A stretch of 9,583 nt of DNA from an uncultured Clostridium sp. (GTDB lineage: Bacteria > Bacillota > Clostridia > TANB77 > CAG-508): NCBI GenBank assembly GCA_946008205.1, contig CAMGAZ010000039.1, positions 1 through 9,583 on the forward strand, read 5' to 3'. The notes under the pieces are model-generated. The model worked only from the letters and a program-made list of their open reading frames with translations, was not told where the DNA came from and did not search any database. A program made the translations under genes and the position numbers. Of this stretch, positions 1 through 4,833 are shown in pieces; positions within the stretch are counted from its first letter, which is position 1; every line of letters starts with the position of its first letter.

Positions 1-295
1 AATAGAGCATTGAAAAAATTGAAGAATAAAAGACTTACTTACAATAAATCCAATATATAAAGAATTGATATTAAAATGTTCAAAAGAGACTAAAAAAATA
101 ATTACAATAGAAGACCATGGAGTAACAGGCGGACTGGGAACAGCTGTATGTGAAGTGCTATCAGAAAATTATCCTGCAAAAGTAATCAGAATGGGTATAA
201 AAGATACATTTGGAGAATCTGGAAAGGCAGAAGAACTAATAAAAAAATATAAAATAGATTGTGATAGTATAGTAGGTAATTTACAATATAACTAA
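1..295 (+). pseudogene. Transketolase C-terminal subunit remnant (partial, frameshifted)
   Basis: The readable segment from about position 23 to 295 matches the last domain of transketolase C-subunits. It has a TINPI-like segment, then KELILK, then KKIITIEDHG followed by GGLGTAVCEVLSENYP, and a FGESGKAEELIKKY tail. This C-terminal domain supports the dimer and is not the thiamine-diphosphate-binding part. The open frame is closed upstream by TGA at 20-22. Frame 1 at 1-30 reads RALKKLKNK, which resembles the segment that normally precedes, so the gene appears to carry a small deletion plus frameshift around 20-30. The only in-frame start nearby is a TTG at 65 with no convincing ribosome binding site. 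The 3' end stops shortly after the conserved IV, so the end is near normal. The rest of the gene, if present, lies outside the window. Family identity is fairly sure. Loss of function is inferred from the frame break and could be a sequencing error. Confidence 0.7.
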
Positions 296-368
296 ATTAG
301 ACTTTGTAAATTATATTTTTATAAAATGAGAATAAAATATTACAAATATATTACAACTATGAAAAACA

Positions 369-397
369 TTGAAAAATGTGAAGTGTTATGCTAATAT
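369..397 (+). promoter_or_regulatory. Sigma-A promoter of the DGR target gene
   Basis: A TTGAAA -35 element (369-374) and a TAATAT -10 element (392-397) are separated by exactly 17 bp, with an extended TG at 389-390. Transcription would start near 404, giving a short leader of about 20 nt. A GAGGAG ribosome binding site (413-418) precedes the ATG at 425. The rest of the gap from 296 is AT-rich with no gene seen. The spacing and both hexamers fit the housekeeping consensus well, but no expression evidence exists. Confidence 0.65.
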
Positions 398-424
398 AAA
401 AATATAAAAGACGAGGAGAAAATT

Positions 425-1930
425 ATGAAAAGGAAAACAGATGAAAAGCAAAAAATGAAGAAAGGGATACGAGGAATAACCCTAATTGCACTTGTCGTAA
501 CCATAGTGGTTCTATTAATTTTAGCAGGAGTAAGCATTAACTTAGTAGTAGGAAACAATGGAATAGTAACAAAAGCAGGAGATGCAAGCAATAAGAGCAA
601 GCAGGCAGATGCAACAGACAGAATAGAAATGATGCTAAATGAATGGCAAATAGAGAAATACACAGGAGATGGAAATTTTGTGACATTTCTAAATGGAAAG
701 AAAGAAGCAAACGAGATAGATGATGTAACAGCAAATGGAGACGGTACATATAGCATAGAAAAAGGTGACTACATATTTACGGTAAAAGATGATGGAACAG
801 AAATAACCAATGTAGAAACATTAAAAGGAATAGTTCCACAACTAAGCTATGCAATTTATTCAGATACAGCAGGACAAAGCCAAATAGAAACAAGCAAAAA
901 ATACGATAAAGTGTATATAGGAGTAAAAGTAACAAATGCAGGGGACTATACAAGTGCACCAACACTAGAGTTAAAAGCTCCAAACGGAAGCACAATAAGT
1001 TCAACAACAGTAAGTGGCTATAATGGATATTATGAAATAACCAATGATGGAAAATTTGTATTAACTGTAACAGGAACAAATAATGATGGAACAAGAAGTA
1101 AAACACAACCAATAGTAATAAGCTGTATGGATGTACTACCAGGCTCAACAATATTAAGGTCACAAGCACCAAAAATAACAGTAAATGGGTTAAAATATGC
1201 GGATATAGATGGAGATGGAAAAGCAGATGGAATAATAGTAGCAGATATATCACAAGAAAGCACAGATACAACTAACACATATAAAGGTGGAAATCCTTGG
1301 GGAGATAGTAGGGGTAGCTTTTCATATACAGCACAGACAACAGGATTAAAGAGCTACTCATTAGATACAAACTATAAATATACAAATCCAGATGGTTCGC
1401 AGGTAGATGGAACCTTAATAACATGCACAAATAATTCAGGGACACCACAGTACTATATTTTATCATTAGCAAATTATGATAGTAACACACATTACTGGTA
1501 TAAAAATGCATATGGTAAGATGAGTGATTATTCAAAATTTACATCACAAGACTTTGGCAAAGGTAAAGAAAACACAGAAAAAATGATAGATAGAATGAAG
1601 AATCATTCAGATACAAGTAAATATAGTGTAGATTATGGAGAAGCAAGAACTGGAACTAATGCAGATGTATGGGGCATAATACAAGACAAGGTAAATGAAG
1701 GTTGGTTTGTACCATCAAGAGCAGAGTGGGCAGCATTTGCATCATATTTAAACCCTTCAAACACGAGTAGAGACGCTAACTATTATGGAAACTATGGGCT
1801 TAGTAGCTGGTACTGGTCGTCCGCACAGGGCAGTACACGCACCGCAGATTACGTGGAATTTTACAATGGGACCATGAACGGCAACGGCGTGAACGGCAGC
1901 CTCGACGTGCGTTTGGCCTCGACTTTCTAA
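425..1930 (+). CDS. DGR target: prepilin-like surface protein with C-type-lectin-like variable end
   Basis: This 501-residue protein is the variable protein of a diversity-generating retroelement. The N-terminus has a basic leader and a prepilin-like hydrophobic stretch: RG at 16-17, then ITLIALVVTI and onward to about residue 42. The usual Glu at +5 of mature pilins is Ala here, a form often seen in Clostridia pilin-like proteins. Residues about 150-235 look like an Ig-type beta-sandwich. D260, D262, D264 and D268 form a calcium-loop-like DxDxDG motif. From about residue 255 the protein resembles the FGE/C-type-lectin domain of DGR targets, including WFVPSRAEW (427-435) and SSWYWSSAQ (460-468), and ends in a VRLASTF-like tail. 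Residues 460-501 are encoded by the VR. The start at 425 has GAGGAG at 413-418. It probably displays a ligand-binding face outside the cell; the ligand is unknown. The retroelement behind it is broken. Family call is strong; fibre assembly is uncertain. Confidence 0.88.
   Translation: MKRKTDEKQKMKKGIRGITLIALVVTIVVLLILAGVSINLVVGNNGIVTKAGDASNKSKQADATDRIEMMLNEWQIEKYTGDGNFVTFLNGKKEANEIDDVTANGDGTYSIEKGDYIFTVKDDGTEITNVETLKGIVPQLSYAIYSDTAGQSQIETSKKYDKVYIGVKVTNAGDYTSAPTLELKAPNGSTISSTTVSGYNGYYEITNDGKFVLTVTGTNNDGTRSKTQPIVISCMDVLPGSTILRSQAPKITVNGLKYADIDGDGKADGIIVADISQESTDTTNTYKGGNPWGDSRGSFSYTAQTTGLKSYSLDTNYKYTNPDGSQVDGTLITCTNNSGTPQYYILSLANYDSNTHYWYKNAYGKMSDYSKFTSQDFGKGKENTEKMIDRMKNHSDTSKYSVDYGEARTGTNADVWGIIQDKVNEGWFVPSRAEWAAFASYLNPSNTSRDANYYGNYGLSSWYWSSAQGSTRTADYVEFYNGTMNGNGVNGSLDVRLASTF
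1801..1927 (+). other. DGR variable region (VR)
   Basis: The first 24 bp (1801-1824) recur perfectly at 2538-2561. Over 1801-1930 I hand-count about 55% GC, far above the rest of the gene. Most codons are NNC or NNT (GGC, AGT, CGC, ACC, GAT, TAC, AAC, CTC, GAC), as expected if AAC/AAT codons in a template were changed at adenines. Such codons cannot mutate to stop codons. The last 21 bp (1907-1927, beginning GTGCGTTTGG) contain only one adenine and are the probable initiation-of-mutagenic-homing (IMH) segment, where cDNA priming begins. The full template is missing from the window, so which adenines were changed cannot be read directly. Confidence 0.8.
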
Positions 1931-1948
1931 GCATGTAAATGCTTAGAA
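1925..1948 (+). other. Hairpin/cruciform at the 3' end of the VR
   Basis: A perfect 10-bp inverted repeat (TTCTAAGCAT and ATGCTTAGAA) flanks the tetraloop GTAA. It spans the stop codon of the target gene and starts within the last three bases of the VR. DGR targets are known to carry a 7-10 bp stem with a 4-nt loop just downstream of the VR that helps target recognition during retrohoming. Size and position fit that element closely. A role as part of a terminator is an alternative, but no T-run follows directly. Confidence 0.7.
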
Positions 1949-1955
1949 TTACATC

Positions 1956-1979
1956 AACTTGTTATGTTAATAACAAGTT
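1956..1979 (+). terminator. Possible terminator hairpin after the DGR target gene
   Basis: A perfect 10-bp inverted repeat, AACTTGTTAT and ATAACAAGTT, has the 4-nt loop GTTA. It is followed by a T-containing but interrupted tract to about 1992. The stem is AT-rich, so termination would be weak. It lies 26 bp after the stop codon and directly after the VR hairpin, so it could equally be a second structural element of the DGR target end. Confidence 0.4.
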
Positions 1980-1986
1980 TCATATA

Positions 1987-2036
1987 TATTTTCCTTTTCG
2001 ATAAAAACTTCGTAAGAAGTTACGAAAAGGAAAATA
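1987..2036. other. Long two-part hairpin between target gene and small gene
   Basis: The outer arms 1987-2000 and 2023-2036 are perfect 14-bp complements (ending TTCCTTTTCG and starting CGAAAAGGAA). Inside is a 6-bp stem, AACTTC (2006-2011) with GAAGTT (2016-2021), closed by the tetraloop GTAA, with a 5-to-1 asymmetric internal loop between the stems. No T-run follows on the + strand after 2036. On the - strand the structure is also followed by an A/T mix, so it is not a clear terminator. The function is unknown; transcript stabilisation, partial termination or an RNA part of the DGR are possible. Confidence 0.5.
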
Positions 2037-2075
2037 ATGTAAAAATAAAAATTAAATAAAAATTTAAGGTAAAAA

Positions 2076-2378
2076 ATGGAATATCAAAATGATGAATCAA
2101 ATAAAAAAATAGAAAATAGAAAAAATTACAAATGGAATAAAACAAACGTTGACATAGCGAGAAGAAAAATTAATAAAGAAATTTATGAACATGATAAACA
2201 ATCTTCAATAAGTATAAAATTGGATGATTTATCAATTACAATTAATGATAAAATAGTAAGAAGAGAAATACAAAGAGGAATGGTAAACAAGGCGATAACT
2301 CCAGGAGAAATAACAGAATTAATACGAAGGCAAAAAGAAATAGACTCCGAAGTTGACAGATGGATAGCTTCAATCTAG
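2076..2378 (+). CDS. Small charged protein in the avd position of the DGR
   Basis: This 100-residue protein is rich in Lys, Glu, Asn and Arg and has no signal peptide or membrane segment. I do not recognise it with confidence. It lies between the VR gene and the TR stub, where DGRs usually place the accessory variability gene avd. Avd proteins are about 110-130 residues and form four-helix bundles that bind the RT. Here residues about 75-100 (an ITPGEITELI segment then EIDSEVDRWIASI) have the helical look and the WI-containing end of Avd C-termini. However, the middle (SISIKLDDLSITIND) looks like short strands rather than helix, so a true Avd is doubtful. The ATG at 2076 has only a weak AAGGT (2066-2070) before it. 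It could be a short or diverged Avd, another DGR accessory protein, or unrelated. Nothing in its frame looks broken. Confidence 0.55.
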   Translation: MEYQNDESNKKIENRKNYKWNKTNVDIARRKINKEIYEHDKQSSISIKLDDLSITINDKIVRREIQRGMVNKAITPGEITELIRRQKEIDSEVDRWIASI

Positions 2379-2381
2379 CTA

Positions 2382-2499
2382 GCTTTATCAGCTGAGAGGT
2401 AGGATAAGCAACTTTTAATTATATTAAAAGTAAAAATTTTAATATAATGAAAGTGATTGCCCCGCCAATATATTTTGGCATTATCGAAAGTTGGGCAAT
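2382..2499 (+). ncRNA. Structured RNA leader upstream of the template repeat
   Basis: Three adjacent hairpins fill the gap between the small gene and the TR stub. The first pairs GCTTTATC (2382-2389) with GGATAAGC (2402-2409) with one bulged T. The second pairs ACTTT plus ATTATATTAAAA (2411-2415, 2418-2429) with TTTTAATATAAT plus AAAGT (2437-2448, 2450-2454); its left arm can also fold on itself. The third pairs ATTGCCC (2456-2462) with GGGCAAT (2493-2499) around an inner GCCAA/TTGGC stem (2464-2468, 2475-2479). DGR templates are transcribed as part of a longer structured RNA that binds RT and Avd, so this is probably the upstream part of that RNA. It may be non-functional now that most of the TR is lost. 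The segment 2500-2537 shows no further structure that I can support. Confidence 0.5.
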
Positions 2500-2537
2500 A
2501 TCTAGTTAATAAGGTACGGCTTTTAGCACTCTTTTAG

Positions 2538-2561
2538 TAGTAGCTGGTACTGGTCGTCCGC
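2538..2561 (+). repeat. 5' stub of the DGR template repeat (TR)
   Basis: This 24-bp stretch is identical to the first 24 bp of the VR at 1801-1824 (TAGTAGCTGG at the start, TCGTCCGC at the end). The preceding base differs from the VR (G here, T there), so the shared block begins here, as at a TR boundary. At 2562 the match ends and RT coding sequence begins in the same reading frame. The adenine-rich template body and the IMH* end are absent, so this remnant cannot template mutagenesis of the variable codons. Confidence 0.75.
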
Positions 2562-2872
2562 CTAATTGTTATGTTGTAAAATATCCAGCATACAGAGAAA
2601 TTTTTGCTGCACAATTCAAAGATAGAATTGTACAGCATTTTTATATGGAAGAATTAGGAGATACTTTGGATTCTGAATTAGTAGAAGGTTGTTCATCATG
2701 TATAAAAAACAGAGGGACAGCCTATGCTTTGAGAAAATTAAAGGAATATGTTATAGAAACTTCGGATAACGGAAAGAAAGACTGTTATTTTCTAAAAATA
2801 GATTTATCAGGATATTTCATGTCCATAAATAGAGAAATTGTTTGTAATAAGTTTATAGAAAATTTTTTATAA
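2562..2872 (+). pseudogene. DGR reverse transcriptase fragment (both ends lost)
   Basis: The frame reads PNCYVVKYPAYREIFAAQF, then KDRIVQHFYMEEL, CIKNRGTAYALRKLKEYV, and CYFLKIDLSGYFMSINREI before a TAA at 2870-2872. These match the N-terminal third of DGR reverse transcriptases: the REIFAA-F-DR segment, the GT-ALRKL segment and motif A, with its metal-binding Asp in KIDLSGYF. The first ~50 residues of a normal RT are replaced by the TR stub. The palm with the YADD-type catalytic pair, thumb and C-terminus are missing, leaving about 103 codons of a protein normally near 300-400 residues. The open frame runs back to 2513 without an evident start; an internal ATG lies at 2645. The stop lies inside the direct repeat made by the IS, so the 3' loss predates the IS. 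The product cannot be an active enzyme. Confidence 0.85.
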
Positions 2873-2874
2873 AT
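2849..2874 (+). repeat. Left 26-bp direct repeat (IS target duplication)
   Basis: These 26 bp are identical to 4009-4034 and directly abut the left IS end. Flanking bases differ at both sides, so the repeat is exactly 26 bp. Within it, 2852-2873 is a 22-bp palindrome with a single mismatched base pair. It contains the RT stop codon. Confidence 0.85.
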
Positions 2875-2903
2875 TATAGGTTTAAAATAGATATGTCACA
2901 AAT
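2875..2903 (+). repeat. Left terminal inverted repeat of the IS
   Basis: This pairs with 3980-4008 in inverted orientation. Positions 1 and 3-8 and the inner nine bases (GTCACAAAT, 2895-2903) match, while the centre is diverged. The two conserved blocks suggest an outer cleavage block and an inner transposase-binding block, as in other DDE elements. Confidence 0.75.
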
Positions 2904-2920
2904 ACATTGAAAATAAAATA

Positions 2921-2949
2921 TTGAAAAGAGAGCACAAAAATGATATTGT
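2921..2949 (+). promoter_or_regulatory. Putative internal promoter of the transposase gene
   Basis: TTGAAA (2921-2926) and TATTGT (2944-2949) are 17 bp apart, with an extended TG at 2941-2942. The -10 is only a fair match. A start near 2956 would leave the left arm of the 2926-2988 hairpin out of the message. Confidence 0.4.
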
Positions 2950-2988
2950 TTAAATGACCAAAAATAAACATATCGGAGGTGCTCTCTT
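2926..2988 (+). promoter_or_regulatory. Anti-read-through hairpin over the transposase start
   Basis: AAGAGAGCAC (2926-2935) and GTGCTCTCTT (2979-2988) are perfect 10-bp complements. The right arm ends one base before the ATG at 2989 and takes the last base of the GGAGG ribosome binding site (2975-2979). Transcripts entering from outside would carry both arms and hinder initiation, whereas the proposed internal promoter makes RNA lacking the left arm. This is the logic known for IS10 and IS50; here it is an inference from sequence. Confidence 0.5.
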
Positions 2989-3954
2989 ATGGGTAATAAT
3001 ATCACAGATAGATTAAAATATAAAGAGTCAATAGTAAAATTTTCAAGAAAATATGGAGTGGCAAAAGCAGCATATAAATTTGGAGAATGTAAAAGAACAA
3101 TATACAGATGGAGAAATAGATATGATGGAACATTAGAAAGTTTAAAAGATAAATCAAGACGTCCACATTCACATCCAAATCAACATACAGAGGAAGAAAT
3201 AAAATTAATAAAAAATTATAAAAGAAACAATAAAGATACGGGATTAGTAGTATTATGGATAAAATTACGTCAAGCAGGATATACAAGAACAATACAAGGA
3301 TTGTATCATGCAATGCAAAGATTAGGAATATATAAAAAAGTACCAAGTAAGAAAAAAGAAAGTGAGCCAAATGAATGGGTAACAGGAGAATATCCAGGAG
3401 AGAAAATACAAGTAGATGTAAAATATGTACCCAAAAAATGTATGAGTCCAGAATTACAAGAAATGGGAGAGAAATTTTATCAATATACAGCCATAGATGA
3501 ATGCTCAAGATTAAGATATACATGGTTTACAAATGCGCATGATACATATGCATCAAGTGAATTTGCAAGAAGGTTAGTAAGATATTTTCCATTTAAAGTA
3601 AAAACGATACAAACAGACAATGGATTTGAATTTACAAACAGATTAAGTTGGCAAGCATTTTTGAAAGATAAAAAAACAATGTTTGAAAACACATTAGAAG
3701 AATTAGGATTAGAATATAAAGTAATAAAGCCACATACACCAAAACAAAATGGAAGAGTAGAAAGAAGTCATAGAAAAGATCAAGAAAGATTTTACTATAA
3801 AAGAGTATTTTATAGTTTAGAAGATTTAAGAAATCAAGGAAAAGAATGGAGAAAAGAATATAATAATTTTCCTATGAGGCCACTAGGATGGTTGAGTCCC
3901 AGGGAATTCATAAAAAAATATAAAAGTCAAGAAGAATCGTTATTTGCAATATAG
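2989..3954 (+). CDS. IS481/IS1202-like DDE transposase
   Basis: This 321-residue transposase cuts and joins the ends of its own IS. Residues 10-45 form a helix-turn-helix (AAYKFGECKRTIYRWRNRY), followed by a second DNA-binding helical segment to about 115. The RNase-H-fold catalytic domain has D143 (IQVDVKYVP), D210 (IQTDNGFEF) and E258 (NGRVERSHR) as the DDE triad. The D210-E258 gap is 47 residues, longer than the roughly 35 of IS3/rve relatives because of an added segment (SWQAFLKDKKTMFENTLEEL). KPHTPKQNG just before the Glu is typical of the IS481 group. A strong GGAGG lies 9 bp before the ATG. The frame is intact. Placement in IS481 versus the related IS1202 family is unsure; the 26-bp target duplication favours IS1202. 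Confidence 0.9.
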   Translation: MGNNITDRLKYKESIVKFSRKYGVAKAAYKFGECKRTIYRWRNRYDGTLESLKDKSRRPHSHPNQHTEEEIKLIKNYKRNNKDTGLVVLWIKLRQAGYTRTIQGLYHAMQRLGIYKKVPSKKKESEPNEWVTGEYPGEKIQVDVKYVPKKCMSPELQEMGEKFYQYTAIDECSRLRYTWFTNAHDTYASSEFARRLVRYFPFKVKTIQTDNGFEFTNRLSWQAFLKDKKTMFENTLEELGLEYKVIKPHTPKQNGRVERSHRKDQERFYYKRVFYSLEDLRNQGKEWRKEYNNFPMRPLGWLSPREFIKKYKSQEESLFAI

Positions 3955-3979
3955 GTGCTCAAAGTATTTATTTTAAATA

Positions 3980-4008
3980 ATTTGTGACAAATGATTGACT
4001 AACCTACA
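3980..4008 (-). repeat. Right terminal inverted repeat of the IS
   Basis: Read inward on the - strand it begins TGTAGGTT and ends GTCACAAAT, matching the left end at 20 of 29 positions. The terminal TGT is typical of IS481-related elements. Confidence 0.75.
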
Positions 4009-4034
4009 AAGTTTATAGAAAATTTTTTATAAAT
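4009..4034 (+). repeat. Right 26-bp direct repeat (IS target duplication)
   Basis: This is a perfect copy of 2849-2874 that directly abuts the right IS end. It ends 4 bp before the -35 box of the ftsE promoter, so the insertion left that promoter intact. Confidence 0.85.
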
Positions 4035-4038
4035 ACTC

Positions 4039-4067
4039 TTGCAATTAATGTCGTTTATTGTTATGAT
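4039..4067 (+). promoter_or_regulatory. Sigma-A promoter of the ftsEX operon
   Basis: TTGCAA (4039-4044) and TATGAT (4062-4067) are 17 bp apart, with an extended TG at 4059-4060. Transcription would begin near 4074, giving a leader of about 75 nt. A second TATAAT-like hexamer (4084-4089) lacks a good -35. The IS and its target duplication lie just upstream, so any upstream control elements have been displaced by 1160 bp. Confidence 0.6.
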
Positions 4068-4089
4068 AAAAGAGAATAGAATTTATAAT

Positions 4090-4110
4090 GTATAATTATG
4101 AAAATTATAC
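4090..4110. promoter_or_regulatory. Inverted repeat in the ftsE leader
   Basis: GTATAATT (4090-4097) and AATTATAC (4103-4110) are perfect 8-bp complements with a 5-nt spacer, downstream of the predicted transcription start. It could be an operator or an RNA hairpin. It is AT-rich and may be chance. Confidence 0.3.
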
Positions 4111-4149
4111 AACTAATGTGATAATAGACGAAAACAAGGAGATATAAAG

Positions 4150-4833
4150 ATGATAGAATTTAGAAATGTTTCTAAAGTTTATGATACTGGAACAGAGGCT
4201 GTTCATAATGCAAATTTTGTTATTAACAAGGGCGATTTCGCATTTTTAGTAGGAAGCTCTGGCTCAGGAAAATCGACATTAATAAAGCTTATATTAAAGG
4301 AAGAAGAACCAACATCGGGAAACATTATTATAAATGGAAAAGACACAACATTTTTAAAACCAAAGAGAGTTCCTTATTTAAGAAGGAGTATGGGAGTTGT
4401 TTTCCAAGACTTTAGATTATTACCAGATAAAACGGTATATGAAAATGTAGCTTTTGCAATGTACATAGTAAGAGCAACTCCAAAACATATAAGAAGGCAA
4501 GTTCCAATGGTTCTTGCGATGGTAGGATTAAGTGATAAAGCAAATGTATATCCAAATGAATTATCAGGAGGAGAACAACAAAGAGTAGCTTTAGCAAGAG
4601 CTTTGGTAAATAATCCATCAATGCTAATTGCAGACGAGCCAACTGGAAACTTAGATCCAGATACAGCATGGGACATAATGAGATTATTGAATGAGATAAA
4701 TTTAAGGGGAACAACATTGGTTGTAGCAACTCATGCAAAAGACATAGTTGATAGAATGAACAAAAGAGTTATTCGTATAGAGAACGGAAATATTATAAGT
4801 GATAAAAAAGGTGGGTATGACAGTGAAGCATAG
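4150..4833 (+). CDS. ftsE: Cell division ATP-binding protein FtsE
   Basis: FtsE is the cytoplasmic ABC-type ATPase that pairs with FtsX and uses ATP to switch periplasmic or extracellular peptidoglycan hydrolase activators on and off at the division site or side wall. All ABC motifs are present: Walker A GSSGSGKST (35-43), Q-loop Gln86 in VVFQDFRLL, signature LSGGEQQR (138-145), Walker B MLIADE (158-163), D-loop GNLD (166-169) and switch His195. The DFRLLPDKTVYENVAF segment is characteristic of FtsE rather than other lipoprotein/MacB-type ATPases. Its 227 residues are normal. AAGGAG at 4136-4141 precedes the ATG. The 3' end overlaps ftsX, suggesting translational coupling. It is the first gene of the cell-wall cluster. 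Confidence 0.95.
   Translation: MIEFRNVSKVYDTGTEAVHNANFVINKGDFAFLVGSSGSGKSTLIKLILKEEEPTSGNIIINGKDTTFLKPKRVPYLRRSMGVVFQDFRLLPDKTVYENVAFAMYIVRATPKHIRRQVPMVLAMVGLSDKANVYPNELSGGEQQRVALARALVNNPSMLIADEPTGNLDPDTAWDIMRLLNEINLRGTTLVVATHAKDIVDRMNKRVIRIENGNIISDKKGGYDSEA

Larger units (their letters stand above)
2875..4008 (+). mobile_element. Complete insertion sequence, IS481/IS1202-like, 1134 bp
   Basis: The element is bounded by 29-bp imperfect inverted repeats (20 of 29 positions match) and by perfect 26-bp target duplications. It holds one transposase gene on the + strand. Ends begin TATAGGTT (left) and TGTAGGTT (right, read inward). The innermost 9 bp of the repeats, GTCACAAAT, are identical. Ordinary IS481 elements make short duplications. 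From memory, duplications of roughly 24-29 bp are reported for the IS1202 subgroup, which would fit better. The frame, ends and duplications are all intact, so it looks recent and potentially active. Confidence 0.85.

Noticed and set aside
65..295. A genuine 76-residue small protein starting at TTG 65
   Set aside because: The translation is clearly the C-terminal end of transketolase, homology extends upstream of the TTG, and no ribosome binding site precedes it.
777..1271. Long - strand open frames under the DGR target, transposase, ftsX and M23 genes
   Set aside because: They are shadows of strong + strand genes, have Leu/Tyr/Ser-rich low-complexity translations, no ribosome binding sites and no recognisable domains.
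2645..2872. A stand-alone 75-residue gene starting at ATG 2645
   Set aside because: RT homology continues upstream of this ATG to about 2562 and the protein stops just after motif A, so it is a fragment rather than a gene.
2849..2874. IS insertion as the cause of RT truncation
   Set aside because: The stop codon is inside the target duplication and the sequence after the right copy is not RT, so the RT was already shortened.
2906..2927. ATTGAAAA repeated twice as a CRISPR-like or regulatory repeat
   Set aside because: There are only two short copies in AT-rich DNA inside the IS end; at most a transposase-binding motif. No CRISPR array or tRNA/rRNA gene was seen in the window.
3955..3985. 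A rho-independent terminator for the transposase
   Set aside because: Only short AT-only inverted repeats are seen, with no stable stem followed by a T-run.
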